Below are positions 17,771 to 25,982 of a stretch of 50,004 nucleotides of DNA, piece by piece. A program made the position numbers and the translations under genes. Within the stretch, counting starts at the first letter, position 1; the number at the start of each line of letters is the position of its first letter. Location of the stretch: assembly GCF_023555005.1 (NCBI RefSeq), contig NZ_JAMJPJ010000027.1:1-50004 (forward strand), read 5' to 3'. This DNA is from Halomonas llamarensis (GTDB lineage Bacteria; Pseudomonadota; Gammaproteobacteria; Pseudomonadales; Halomonadaceae). A model generated the notes under the pieces. That model did not search any database. It was not told where the DNA came from and saw only the letters and a program-made list of their open reading frames with translations.

Positions 17771-19222
17771 ATGCTGGCAGAAAATAACAGCGTGTTCGTC
17801 GCTTCTATGCTTGATTACCCCGTACCTAAAAATGAAGCCCAGCGTTTGGCTGCGCTACACCAGCTTAAGTTGCTGGATACCCCCGATGACCCGGTGTTCG
17901 ACCGGGTCACGCGGCTGGTTACCCGGCTGCTTGACATTCCGACAGCGATCGTGACGTTGATCGATGCCGACCGTCAGTGGATCAAGTCGCGCGTGGGCTT
18001 TACCACCCGCGAAACACCGCGAAGCGTCGCGTTTTGTTCGCACACCATCGCCGAGGGCGCCCCATTGGTGGTAGAGGATGCCCGCCAAGACCCACGCTTT
18101 AGTGCCAATCCGTTGGTTGACTGTGACAACGGCATACGCTTTTACGCTGGCATACCACTGCTTACGTCGGAAGACTATGCGATCGGTTCGCTTTGTGCCA
18201 TGGATACGCAGCCGCGTTACTTACACGAGGACGAGCTCTCCGCACTGAAAGACTTGACCGCCATCTTGAATGATGAGATTTGCCTGCGTGAGCATTTGAC
18301 TCGCGAGCAGCAGCGCCGCGCAGCATCACAACGCGAACTCGACGCACTTCACAAAAGCCTCGAAGAACAGATCGAGCGACGCACCCGCGAGCTGAATCTA
18401 GTGATTGAAGCGGCGTATGACGCCTATATCAGCGTGGATGACAATCACCGTGTGCTGGATTGGAACCGTGCGGCGGCGGCGATGTTTGGCTGGACGCGCC
18501 AAGAGGCGCTAGGCCAACTACTGCAAGCGTTGATTTTTCCTCATGGTGTACCTGAATACGACGACACGACGACCATCGAAGTTAATACTTGTCGCCGTGA
18601 TGGTCGTGAGATGCCGGTTGAAGTGCGCGTCAAGTCGCTATGCGTTGAGGGCAAACATCGCTATAGCCTCTTTGTCCACGACATTGCCGAGCGCCGTCAG
18701 CTAGAGCAGCTGCGCGACCGAGAGGCGCGGGAAGATGCGCTCACTCTGCTACCCAATCGCCGTGCGCTAGACGAGCGGTTGTTCGATGCGATGGCCAGAG
18801 CGCGGCGGCTTAAACAGCCGCTCGCAGTGTTGTTTTTAGACCTGGATGGGTTTAAGGCCGTGAATGATGAGTACGGCCACGCCGTGGGCGATGAACTGCT
18901 GCGTGAAATTGGGAAACGCTTGCGCCACAGCGTGCGCGAAACCGACTATGTCGCGCGCTGGGCGGGTGATGAGTTTGTGATGGTATTAGAAGGGATGTCA
19001 CCCGACGCCATGCAGGGGCTTGGCGAAAAGCTGATTCATACTATTGAAGCGCCGATCCGGGTGGGAGAATTGTCGCTTTATGTCAGTACCAGCATCGGCG
19101 TGGCAATCTACAGGCCAGTGTGCGAAGAAACGGCGCAAGAGCTGTTAAAGCGCGCTGACGTGACCATGTACGACGCCAAACACGCGGGCAAAGCGCAAGT
19201 GAAAATCGCACAGCAAGAGTAA
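17771..19222 (+). CDS. diguanylate cyclase with GAF, PAS and GGDEF domains
   Basis: This encodes 483 aa: a GAF domain (about 30-170), a short coiled-coil stretch (about 172-208), a PAS domain (about 210-310; VIEAAYDAYISVDDNHRVLDWNRAAAAMFGW) and a GGDEF domain (about 322-483). The signature is WAGDEF (398-402), a functional-looking variant of GGDEF, and the inhibitory I-site RETD (389-392) lies five residues before it. It should make cyclic di-GMP from two GTP, with c-di-GMP feedback inhibition, in the cytoplasm. The Shine-Dalgarno before ATG 17771 is weak, so the start is uncertain. Its last 79 bases are duplicated at 20540-20618. Confidence 0.88.
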   Translation: MLAENNSVFVASMLDYPVPKNEAQRLAALHQLKLLDTPDDPVFDRVTRLVTRLLDIPTAIVTLIDADRQWIKSRVGFTTRETPRSVAFCSHTIAEGAPLVVEDARQDPRFSANPLVDCDNGIRFYAGIPLLTSEDYAIGSLCAMDTQPRYLHEDELSALKDLTAILNDEICLREHLTREQQRRAASQRELDALHKSLEEQIERRTRELNLVIEAAYDAYISVDDNHRVLDWNRAAAAMFGWTRQEALGQLLQALIFPHGVPEYDDTTTIEVNTCRRDGREMPVEVRVKSLCVEGKHRYSLFVHDIAERRQLEQLRDREAREDALTLLPNRRALDERLFDAMARARRLKQPLAVLFLDLDGFKAVNDEYGHAVGDELLREIGKRLRHSVRETDYVARWAGDEFVMVLEGMSPDAMQGLGEKLIHTIEAPIRVGELSLYVSTSIGVAIYRPVCEETAQELLKRADVTMYDAKHAGKAQVKIAQQE

Positions 19223-19355
19223 ACATGAGGCAGGTGCCACGCTTTGCGCCAATCTCCTTAACGTACCGCGCGGCGCCTCTTGTTAGCCCCATGGCGATGC
19301 CGCGAAAGTTTGTTATCGTCGTGATCTGATTATCGACAACGAAGAGGAGTCAGCC

Positions 19356-20567
19356 ATGGCAGATAACACCGCTAACCTGCCCACTCGCATGGCCGCTATG
19401 GTACTGACCGGGCACGGTGGCATTGAAAAACTCGAGTACCACGACGACGTGCCCGTCCCAACGCCAGGGCCGGGCGAGGTGCTGGTGCAAGTGACCGCCA
19501 CCGCTAAGAACAACACCGATCGAAAGGCGCGCGAAGGGCTTTACCCGACCAAAGATAAACAGGATGTAACCTCGTTTGCCATGGGCGGCGAGCCGACGCT
19601 GACGTTTCCGCGCATTCAAGGGGCGGATATCGCCGGGCATGTGGTCGCCTTGGGCGAGGGCGTTACCCCCTCGCACTTAGGCGAGCGCGGCCTGTTGGAT
19701 TTCAATCTCTACGCGGATGCACGCCGCGATATTAACCTAACACCGGATTACTACGGCCACGGCGCGGATGGCGGCTTTGCCGAGTACGTTGCGCTGCCAG
19801 CGGATCAGTTTTATGCCATTCCCAGTCCTGAACTCAGCGACGCCGAACTTGCCGCCATGGGCATGTGCTCCTACCAGACCGCCTACCATATGATGACTGC
19901 CGCCAAGGTGAGCAGCGGCGAGCGCGTACTGGTGAGTGGTGCTAGCGGCGGCGTAGGCACGGCGTTGATTCAGCTATGCCGTGTGGTCGGGGCTATTCCT
20001 TACGCGGTGAGTCAGCCCGATAAAGCCGATGCGCTGCTTGAGCTTGGCGCTGAGGCGGTGATTGATCGCGGCGATTTGCCAACGTTCGTGGACCGTGTGC
20101 TTAAGGCAACCGGCGGCGCGCCGATTGACGCGGTGATGGACTTGGTCGGCGGTGAGATGACGCATCTGTTTATCGACACCATGATCCAGGATATGAAAGC
20201 GCGCACCACCTACCCGCGCCTATCGATTGCCGGGGCCAGCGGCGGCAACGTCAGCGAGATGATGTGGACACGAATTTACCTCTATCAGGTGCAGATTTTC
20301 GGCGTTTCCCACGGTACCCGCGAAGAGGCCGACCAGCTGATGGCGTGGATTCGCCGCGGTGATCTTAAACCGGTACTGCACGCGGCATTCAAACTTTCCG
20401 AGCTGCACGCCGCCGAACGTTACTTCGTCAATCGCGACAGCAACTACCTGGGTAAAATCGTGATCGTCCCGGACAGCCAGTGGGATACCCACGGCGCCCC
20501 GTTTGCCCTTAATACCTCTAACGAGTCAGTGAGATGCCGGTTAAAGCGCGCTGACGTGACCATGTAA
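19356..20567 (+). CDS. zinc-independent MDR-type NAD(P)H:quinone oxidoreductase with acquired C-terminal tail
   Basis: This medium-chain dehydrogenase/reductase of the quinone oxidoreductase group has 403 aa, an N-terminal GroES-like domain and a Rossmann domain with VSGASGGVGTALIQLCRVVGA (about 193-213). No Cys/His/Glu set for catalytic zinc is apparent. It probably reduces quinones or activated alkenes with NADPH. GAGGAG precedes ATG 19356. The last 11 codons (RCRLKRADVTM after NESV) do not belong to the family: they derive from the end of the upstream GGDEF gene, read in the same frame until a TAA replaces the Tyr codon of TMY. A shortened second copy of this gene lies at 22212-22469. Confidence 0.82.
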   Translation: MADNTANLPTRMAAMVLTGHGGIEKLEYHDDVPVPTPGPGEVLVQVTATAKNNTDRKAREGLYPTKDKQDVTSFAMGGEPTLTFPRIQGADIAGHVVALGEGVTPSHLGERGLLDFNLYADARRDINLTPDYYGHGADGGFAEYVALPADQFYAIPSPELSDAELAAMGMCSYQTAYHMMTAAKVSSGERVLVSGASGGVGTALIQLCRVVGAIPYAVSQPDKADALLELGAEAVIDRGDLPTFVDRVLKATGGAPIDAVMDLVGGEMTHLFIDTMIQDMKARTTYPRLSIAGASGGNVSEMMWTRIYLYQVQIFGVSHGTREEADQLMAWIRRGDLKPVLHAAFKLSELHAAERYFVNRDSNYLGKIVIVPDSQWDTHGAPFALNTSNESVRCRLKRADVTM

Positions 20568-20618
20568 GAAGCCAAACACGCGGGCAAAGCGCAAGTGAAA
20601 ATCGCAGCGCAAGAATAA
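20540..20618 (+). repeat. duplicated 3' end of the GGDEF gene
   Basis: These 79 bases match 19144-19222 (GTTAAAGCGCGCTGACGTGA... to the stop codon) with a few substitutions, including TAC to TAA, which ends the reductase ORF at 20567. The bases just upstream (ATGCCGGTT, 20534-20542) also match an internal part of the GGDEF gene near 18611, so this may be an internally deleted copy of that gene, as the reductase copy at 22212 is of its parent. The second link is short and tentative. Confidence 0.85.
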
Positions 20619-20732
20619 AGATGCACGCCGAGTGGCTGAATTTTCTCACGGCTGGATTTTCTGTGCGTAAAACGGCCGCTCTGACGGCGTGACCAAGACA
20701 AAGACGCCAGTCCATCCAATAAGGAACGAATC

Positions 20733-21548
20733 ATGCAGAATTGCGGTGGTACTGATGGACAGTGCGCGTATTGCAGTGGCGGCACACCGTTTGAATTCTC
20801 GATGGCTTTTCAGCCGATTGTCGACGTTGTCCGTCAAGACATCTATGCCTATGAAGCACTGGTACGGGGCATGAATGATGAATCCGCCTTTTTTATTCTT
20901 AACCAAGTAACCGATGAGTTGCTTTATCGCTTTGATCAGGCCTGTCGCGTCAAAGCCATCGAGCTCGCCAGTCAGCTGGGGATGGACCGGCCGTTGTCCA
21001 TTAACTTTTTACCCAATGCGGTTTATGAACCTGAAGCATGTATCAAGGCAACGCTGGATGTGTCTGAGCGTGTGGGTTGGCCAATGGATCAACTGATTTT
21101 TGAGATCACAGAAACCGAGAAGGTGCGTGATCGCCAACACATCAAAAATATTGTCGATACTTATAAAGAGATGGGCTTCACCGTCGCGCTGGATGATTTC
21201 GGCAGTGGCTATGCCAATCTGGACCTACTGACCACGTTATCGCCTAACAAACTCAAGATTGATCGCGAACTGGTCATGAACTGTGACCACGATCGCCGGC
21301 GCCAATCGCTTTTAACAGCGCTGGTATACCTGGGGCGTTGTCTTGGTATGACACTAATTGCCGAAGGTGTCGAAACCGTCACGGAAGCGCGCTGGCTGAT
21401 GGACGCAGGTATCCATTTACAGCAAGGTTTTTTCTATGCAAGACCAGCCTTTGAGCATATCGTCAGGGATCTTCAAGACGCGTTTGAAGCCGTTCATCAA
21501 GCGCCTGCTGCCCGTCAATCATTAACGGATTATCCTGAGATGCATTGA
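20733..21548 (+). CDS. EAL-domain cyclic-di-GMP phosphodiesterase with N-terminal Cys motif
   Basis: This encodes 271 aa, an almost bare EAL domain. The catalytic signature is present: YEALVRG (E41), SINFLPN, FEITETE, the DDFGSG pair of aspartates, KLKIDRE, IAEGVET and QQGFFYARP. It should hydrolyse c-di-GMP to pGpG. The N-terminus has CGGTDGQCAYC (C4, C11, C14), a possible metal or redox site placed directly before the EAL fold. AAGGA lies 8 nt before ATG 20733. It is located near the diguanylate cyclase at 17771, separated by the reductase. Confidence 0.9.
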   Translation: MQNCGGTDGQCAYCSGGTPFEFSMAFQPIVDVVRQDIYAYEALVRGMNDESAFFILNQVTDELLYRFDQACRVKAIELASQLGMDRPLSINFLPNAVYEPEACIKATLDVSERVGWPMDQLIFEITETEKVRDRQHIKNIVDTYKEMGFTVALDDFGSGYANLDLLTTLSPNKLKIDRELVMNCDHDRRRQSLLTALVYLGRCLGMTLIAEGVETVTEARWLMDAGIHLQQGFFYARPAFEHIVRDLQDAFEAVHQAPAARQSLTDYPEMH

Positions 21549-21724
21549 TTCGTAACGACACGGGCACCATACAGGCCGCTGCCGTTCACGTTTCCTGTCG
21601 TGATGACTGCGTACGTTTTAACCGCGAAATCCTGGAAGGGCGAGACAAGATGCCAATAATGTTCCACTACGGCGCTATTGCGTCATGAAATTGTCCGAAC
21701 CATTGCTTGTAAGGAGCCGATAAG

Positions 21725-22099
21725 ATGTCACGAGATCGTAATGTGTTGGGTGAGCCGTTAACCCCTTGCTGCCATGACCCTGTTACCGGATTTTACCGCG
21801 ATGGTTTTTGCCGGGTAGGCCCTAATGATCATGGGGTCCATGCCGTATGCGCTATGGTGACCGAGGAGTTTCTGGCGTTCTCCTCTGCTCAGGGCAATGA
21901 CTTGGTGACCCCCCACCCGGAATTTGGATTTCCGGGCCTTAAACCTGGCGACCGGTGGTGTTTGTGTGCCAGTCGCTGGAAAGAAGCTGCCGTTGTTGGT
22001 CTGGCACCGCCGGTCATTTTATCCGCTACTCACGAAAAAGCATTGGACGCTATTCCCTTGAATCAACTCCAACAACATGCCCTGGATGCTATTCGCTAG
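21725..22099 (+). CDS. DUF2237 family protein
   Basis: This encodes 124 aa that read as a full-length DUF2237 protein: NVLGEPLTPCCHDPVTGFYRDGFC at the N-terminus, HAVCAMVTEEFLAFSSAQGNDL in the middle, then FPGLKPGDRWCLCASRWKEA and PPVILSATHEKAL. Conserved cysteines and acidic residues suggest a small metal-binding or redox-related fold, but no function is known to me. AAGGAG lies 10 nt before ATG 21725. The gene looks intact. Confidence 0.85.
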   Translation: MSRDRNVLGEPLTPCCHDPVTGFYRDGFCRVGPNDHGVHAVCAMVTEEFLAFSSAQGNDLVTPHPEFGFPGLKPGDRWCLCASRWKEAAVVGLAPPVILSATHEKALDAIPLNQLQQHALDAIR

Positions 22100-22200
22100 T
22101 GACCTTCTTAGACACCGCGCAATCTTACGACTTCTATGCCCCTGGGATCGCAATAGTGCGAATTCTTCGCGCTCTGTGAACGACAAATAACGCCTTGAAA

Positions 22201-22459
22201 AGGAGTCAGCCATGGTAGATAACACCGCTAACCTGCCCACTCGCATGGCCGCTATGGTACTGACCGGGCACGGTGGCATTGAAAAACTTGAGTACCGCGA
22301 CGACGTGCTCGTGCCAACGCCCGGGCCGGGCGATGCGCTGCTTGAGCTTGGCGCTGAGGCGGTGATTGATCGCGACGATTTGCCAACGTTCGTGGACCGT
22401 GTGCTTAAGGCAACCGGCGGCGCACCGTTTGCCCTTAATACCTCTAACGAGTCAGTGAG
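22201..22459 (+). repeat. second, internally deleted copy of the reductase locus 19345-20533
   Basis: Three blocks match the parent gene in order: 22201-22333 to 19345-19477, 22331-22423 to 20027-20119, and 22419-22459 to 20493-20533. The missing parent intervals are 549 and 378 bases, both multiples of three. Each junction falls on a short shared sequence (CGA; GGCGC). Divergence within the blocks is low. Confidence 0.92.
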
Positions 22460-22469
22460 CCGCGCATGA
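22212..22469 (+). pseudogene. 85-residue remnant of quinone oxidoreductase, still an open frame
   Basis: The ORF starts with the same Shine-Dalgarno and ATG context as the gene at 19356 and encodes the first 40 or so residues, then about 31 residues from the middle (DALLELGAEAVIDRDDLPTF...), then the last residues (APFALNTSNESVSRA). The Rossmann glycine motif and most of both domains are lost, so it cannot be an enzyme. Both deletions preserved the frame, and the stop codon overlaps the next gene by four bases (ATGA). It may survive only as a translated leader for the downstream gene. Its C-terminus probably shows the original end of the reductase. Confidence 0.88.
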
Positions 22470-23527
22470 ATACCACACATATCATCCAACTGTTGGATAC
22501 CCACGCGGGCGGCGACGTGAGCCGGATTGTCACCGGCGGTATCGATTTGCTGCCGGGCGCGACGGTTCGCGAGCAAATGGAGTACCTGCGCGACGACGCC
22601 GATGGCCTGCGCGAGCTGCTGCTGAACGAGCCTTACGGCATTGCGGAAATGTCGGTGGATTTGCTGGTGCCCGCCACCCATCCCGAGGCGGTCGCGGGCT
22701 ACATCATTATGGAAGTCATGGGCTATCCCATTTACTCCGGCTCCAACACGTTATGTACCGCCACCGCCGTGCTGGAAAGTGGCATCGTGGCGAAACAAGA
22801 GGGTGTGCAGCACTTTAAGCTCGAAGCACCGGCTGGGCTGGTGAATATCGAAGCGACGGTAAAAAACGGCGTAGTGGAGGCGGTGACCTGCGAAGGGCTG
22901 CCCAGCTACATTGATACGTACCGCGCTACCATCAACGTACCCGATATTGGCGAAGTCACCTATTCCATCGCCTACAGTGGCGGCTTTTATGCGCTGGTCG
23001 AGGCCGAGGCGTTAGGCTTCAAGCTGGTCTGCGAGGAGGAGCGCGCGCTGGCCGACTGCGCGCACAAAATTGTCGAGGCGATCAAAGCCGAACGCGGGTT
23101 TTCCCACTACACCTTGGGTGATGTCGGGCCGTTGCCGTTTCTGCACTTTATGGGGCCAGAAACGCGCATCGCCGAAGGCTACGTGCGTTCGCGCTCCACC
23201 ACCTACGTTCACCCCGGTGTTATCTGCCGCAGCACCACCGGCACCGGTACCTCGGCACGGCTGGCCTTGATGAATTATGAAGGGCGGCTGCAGCTTGGCG
23301 ACAAGTTGGAAACCGTCTCGCTACGCGAAACCGGCTTTATCGGCACTTTTACCGGCACCCATACAGAAGGGGATTACCAGGTGGTGGAAAATAACATCAC
23401 CGGGCGCAGCTACGTGCTGGCGAAATCCGATATCGTCATCAATTGCGATGACCCGCTGGTCTACTGCGGCAATCTTCATCACATCCTAAGCGACCGTCAC
23501 GCCTTCCTTCCACTGGGTGGCCAGTAG
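22466..23527 (+). CDS. proline racemase superfamily enzyme (possible trans-3-hydroxy-L-proline dehydratase)
   Basis: This encodes 353 aa of the proline racemase/hydroxyproline epimerase superfamily. The two catalytic positions can be read as C97 (SGSNTLCTATA) and T258 (CRSTTGTGTSAR, where racemases have Cys). A Cys/Thr pair is known for trans-3-hydroxy-L-proline dehydratases, which make pyrroline-2-carboxylate, whereas racemases and epimerases have two cysteines. The first site is an unusual SNTLCTAT variant rather than MCGHG, so the substrate remains open. The ATG overlaps the stop of the reductase remnant, and no good Shine-Dalgarno precedes it, so translation probably depends on coupling. 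The 3' end overlaps the opposite gene by 31 bp. Confidence 0.82.
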   Translation: MNTTHIIQLLDTHAGGDVSRIVTGGIDLLPGATVREQMEYLRDDADGLRELLLNEPYGIAEMSVDLLVPATHPEAVAGYIIMEVMGYPIYSGSNTLCTATAVLESGIVAKQEGVQHFKLEAPAGLVNIEATVKNGVVEAVTCEGLPSYIDTYRATINVPDIGEVTYSIAYSGGFYALVEAEALGFKLVCEEERALADCAHKIVEAIKAERGFSHYTLGDVGPLPFLHFMGPETRIAEGYVRSRSTTYVHPGVICRSTTGTGTSARLALMNYEGRLQLGDKLETVSLRETGFIGTFTGTHTEGDYQVVENNITGRSYVLAKSDIVINCDDPLVYCGNLHHILSDRHAFLPLGGQ

Positions 23528-23763
23528 CCCTGCGCTTCTAATCGTGCCCAGACCGGGGCCTTTTCGGTCTCGGTCATATGGCCCCAGCCAGCAATCTCGT
23601 CTAACGTGCGCCCGCAGCCTTCGCAGGTTTTCGCAGCCTGATCGATGTGGCATATCTGTATGCACGGTGACAGTGGACGAGTAGAAAGCAATGAAGTCAC
23701 TGGTATCGTCAACCTCTTAGATGTGAAAGGGGAGTCGCGAAAGCCGCGTTCAGTGCTTAGCAT
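23497..23763 (-). CDS. DUF1289 domain protein
   Basis: This encodes 88 aa. The C-terminal half is a DUF1289 domain: SPCIQICHIDQAAKTCEGCGRTLDEIAGW with four cysteines (CxxxC and CxxC), probably a small metal-binding unit, followed by TETEKAPVWARLEAQGYWPP. The start was placed at ATG 23763 because GGGGAG lies just upstream on the minus strand; the frame is open further upstream but that part does not resemble the family. The N-terminal 35 residues are unusual. It overlaps the end of the proline-racemase-family gene tail to tail by 31 bp. Confidence 0.72.
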   Translation of the reverse strand: MLSTERGFRDSPFTSKRLTIPVTSLLSTRPLSPCIQICHIDQAAKTCEGCGRTLDEIAGWGHMTETEKAPVWARLEAQGYWPPSGRKA

Positions 23764-23822
23764 AACAGCTCCCCGCTTAAATCTTCCGTCCGTTTCCCAA
23801 CCGATAGACGACATACCTCGGT

Positions 23823-23851
23823 AATATTCATATTTATTAATTAAGAATATT
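23823..23851. repeat. AT-rich inverted repeat
   Basis: AATATTC (23823-23829) and GAATATT (23845-23851) form a 7-bp stem around a 15-nt AT-only loop inside an AT-rich island (about 23818-23875) in otherwise GC-rich DNA. It lies upstream of the DUF1289 gene on the minus strand and could be an upstream promoter element or protein-binding site. Confidence 0.4.
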
Positions 23852-23900
23852 TTTACTTTATTTTTGTAGCTGGCGGTCGATAGTACCGTCATACGATCAG

Positions 23901-23928
23901 CCACGCTGAAAAACAGCGTGGCGTTTTC
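23901..23928 (+). terminator. hairpin with short T-run
   Basis: CCACGCTG (23901-23908), an AAAAA loop and CAGCGTGG (23914-23921) are followed by CGTTTTC. This has the form of a Rho-independent terminator on the plus strand. The nearest plus-strand gene upstream ends at 23527, so it may be left over from a rearrangement or act as an insulator before the next gene. Confidence 0.6.
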
Positions 23929-23958
23929 GTATCTCTGCGGTGCCGTTTCTAAAAAAAG

Positions 23959-23972
23959 CGCTTACATAAGCG
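23959..23972. promoter_or_regulatory. palindrome upstream of binding-protein gene
   Basis: CGCTTA-CA-TAAGCG is a perfect inverted repeat 42 bp before the ATG at 24014. It could be an operator for the binding-protein/chemoreceptor pair. No regulator is evident nearby. Confidence 0.35.
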
Positions 23973-24013
23973 GTGCTTGGCAACAAATCTGGCAAACAAA
24001 TTAAGGAGGGACA

Positions 24014-25168
24014 ATGCGACGATTTTGGATAGCGTTACTGGCGAGTATGGTGTGGGTTCCGGCCGCCCAGGCAGAGTTGAATTTTGCCATTGTAGCCCCA
24101 GACAGCGGGGCGGCAGCTTCTCTCGGACAAGGCATGAAAAAAGGCATTGATAGCTATTTTGCCGAGGTCAATGCAGCGGGCGGAGTGAATGGTGAAACAT
24201 TATCCCTCACCGCGTTTGACGACCAGTACAGTCCTCTAAGTGCCGCCCGCCATACCCGCGAAGTGGTCAATAACGATGACATCCTAGCCGCGATTGGTAA
24301 CGTGGGTACGCCCACCGCTACGGTTACCATACCGATCCACAACGAAGCGGAAACCCTGTTATACGGTGCCTTCACCGGCGCAGGGGTGTTGCGCCAATCT
24401 CCCCCTGATCGATATGTCATCAACTATCGCGCAAGCTATGTGCAAGAAACCGCCGCAATGGTTAATGGCCTGATGGAGGCTGGCGTTGCGCCGGATGAAA
24501 TCGCCTTTTTTACCCAAAATGATAGCTTTGGTGATGCGGGCTACAACGGGGCAAAACAAGCCTTAGAGGCACAAGGGTTTACCGGTATTGATAATCTGGC
24601 CCACGGCCGCTTTTCTCGGGGAACCCGCAATATTCACCAGGGGTTAGCCACCATCCTGCAAGCGGCTAAAACACCTAAAGCGGTGATTATTGTCGGCACT
24701 TACGGCCCCGCCGCTGACTTTATTCGTGAAGCCCGCAACGACCTGCCCGATGCGATGTTCCTCAATGTTTCCTTTGTGGGCAGCCAAGCGCTGCTGAACG
24801 AGCTGGGTGAGCTGGCTGAGGGCGTGATGGTGACCCAGGTGGTGCCGCCCTTGGATGCGGACCTACCGGCGGTCGAATCCTATCGACAAGCATTGCAGAC
24901 ATACGGTGACGGCAGTCAGCCCGACTTTGTCTCACTGGAAGGGTACCTGGCGGCTAGGTTATTTGTGGAAGGCGTAAAAGCCGCCGGTCATTCACCCGAC
25001 CGTGATGCCATTGTCGACGGCCTGCTAGGGCTGGGTGAGGTAGATATTGGCCTGGAAGAGCCGCTGCACCTGGGGCCTAACGATCACCAGGCGAGTGACA
25101 GCGTTTGGCCGACGATCATCGTCGACGGAAAATTTGAGTTAGTCGGGTGGTCAACACTGCTGCGCTAA
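24014..25168 (+). CDS. periplasmic branched-chain amino acid-type ABC substrate-binding protein
   Basis: This encodes 384 aa with a clear signal peptide (MRRFWIALLASMVWVPAAQA, cleavage after residue 20) and a type I periplasmic binding fold like LivJ (Peripla_BP_6): LNFAIVAPDSGAAASLGQGMKKGIDSYF near the start, then FTQNDSFGDAGYNGAKQAL and AVIIVGTYGPAADFIREA. No ABC permease or ATPase gene accompanies it. It is followed 55 bp later by a chemoreceptor gene on the same strand, so it may feed ligand information to chemotaxis rather than to transport. AAGGAGGG lies 4 nt before ATG 24014. Confidence 0.85.
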   Translation: MRRFWIALLASMVWVPAAQAELNFAIVAPDSGAAASLGQGMKKGIDSYFAEVNAAGGVNGETLSLTAFDDQYSPLSAARHTREVVNNDDILAAIGNVGTPTATVTIPIHNEAETLLYGAFTGAGVLRQSPPDRYVINYRASYVQETAAMVNGLMEAGVAPDEIAFFTQNDSFGDAGYNGAKQALEAQGFTGIDNLAHGRFSRGTRNIHQGLATILQAAKTPKAVIIVGTYGPAADFIREARNDLPDAMFLNVSFVGSQALLNELGELAEGVMVTQVVPPLDADLPAVESYRQALQTYGDGSQPDFVSLEGYLAARLFVEGVKAAGHSPDRDAIVDGLLGLGEVDIGLEEPLHLGPNDHQASDSVWPTIIVDGKFELVGWSTLLR

Positions 25169-25223
25169 AGCGTTCATCTACTGCTGATGCGTAATTTACC
25201 CCTGACACAAGCGAAGTAGGCTA

Positions 25224-25982
25224 ATGAAAAAAACACTCAGTTTACGTGCCATGTTGATTGGCTTATTTCTGGCCGCGGTTATTGGTGCTGTGGTGCTGGC
25301 GGTCACGGGTTGGATCACCAATCAACGTTTGATCGACTCCCAGCGCTATATCACCAATGACGTGATGCCACTGCAAAATGCCAGCCGTGAAATGGTCTCG
25401 ACGATGGGCGCCTTTGGCCAGCGGCATGCCGATTTACTGGCGGCCGAAAGCACCGCCGAGCTGACCAACGTTATTCCCCGTGAAACCTTGAATGAGCGCT
25501 TTACCAAGGCCCGCGACGCGCTGGCGTCAGACGATGCTGAAACCCAGTCAGACCAGCTGTCGGCCCTGGACGGGCACTATCAAACTCTACTCGATAGCGA
25601 CACTGCTTTGGAAAACGTTCGCCAGGAAGAGCTAGCGCTGCAGGCTCGCATGACAGAGCGGTTGGCTGACATGCAAGCGTTGATCAGCGAAGTAATGCGC
25701 AGTGCTGGGGATATCGCCGGGCGAACGGCACTGGTTCAAGTACGCGAGCAACGCGCGCTTGAAGACCAAATCACTGCCTGGCGTGAAGACGGCATGACTA
25801 CCTTGCCGACCGGGCTGTTGGATAGCGTGTTTAGTAATGACGCGGATATCACCCGGCTCAGCAGTGAAGTACGCACGGCGGTGGCGATGTTAGCCGACCT
25901 GGGTCGTCGCCTAATGCAGGTGGAAAGCGATGATCAGCTGGTTAACTTACGTCATAACCAAATTTCCCAGCAAATTAGCTTA
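25224..25982 (+). pseudogene. methyl-accepting chemotaxis protein, N-terminal part (split by IS)
   Basis: The first 253 codons of a chemoreceptor: a membrane anchor (about 6-30, LSLRAMLIGLFLAAVIGAVVLAVTGW) and the first part of a long helical periplasmic sensor domain. At 25983 the IS5-family element interrupts it after the Leu codon TTA. The frame runs on into the IS for ten junk residues and stops at 26015. Removing the IS and one TA copy joins codon 25980-25982 to 26842 in the same frame, giving an uninterrupted 704-residue receptor. As it stands this fragment has no signalling domain. Confidence 0.9.

Noticed and set aside
20733..21548. EAL protein as an inactive, degenerate domain
   Set aside because: All catalytic motif residues that I can check (EAL Glu, NFLPN Asn, EITE, DDFGSG, KID Lys, AEGVET Glu) are present.
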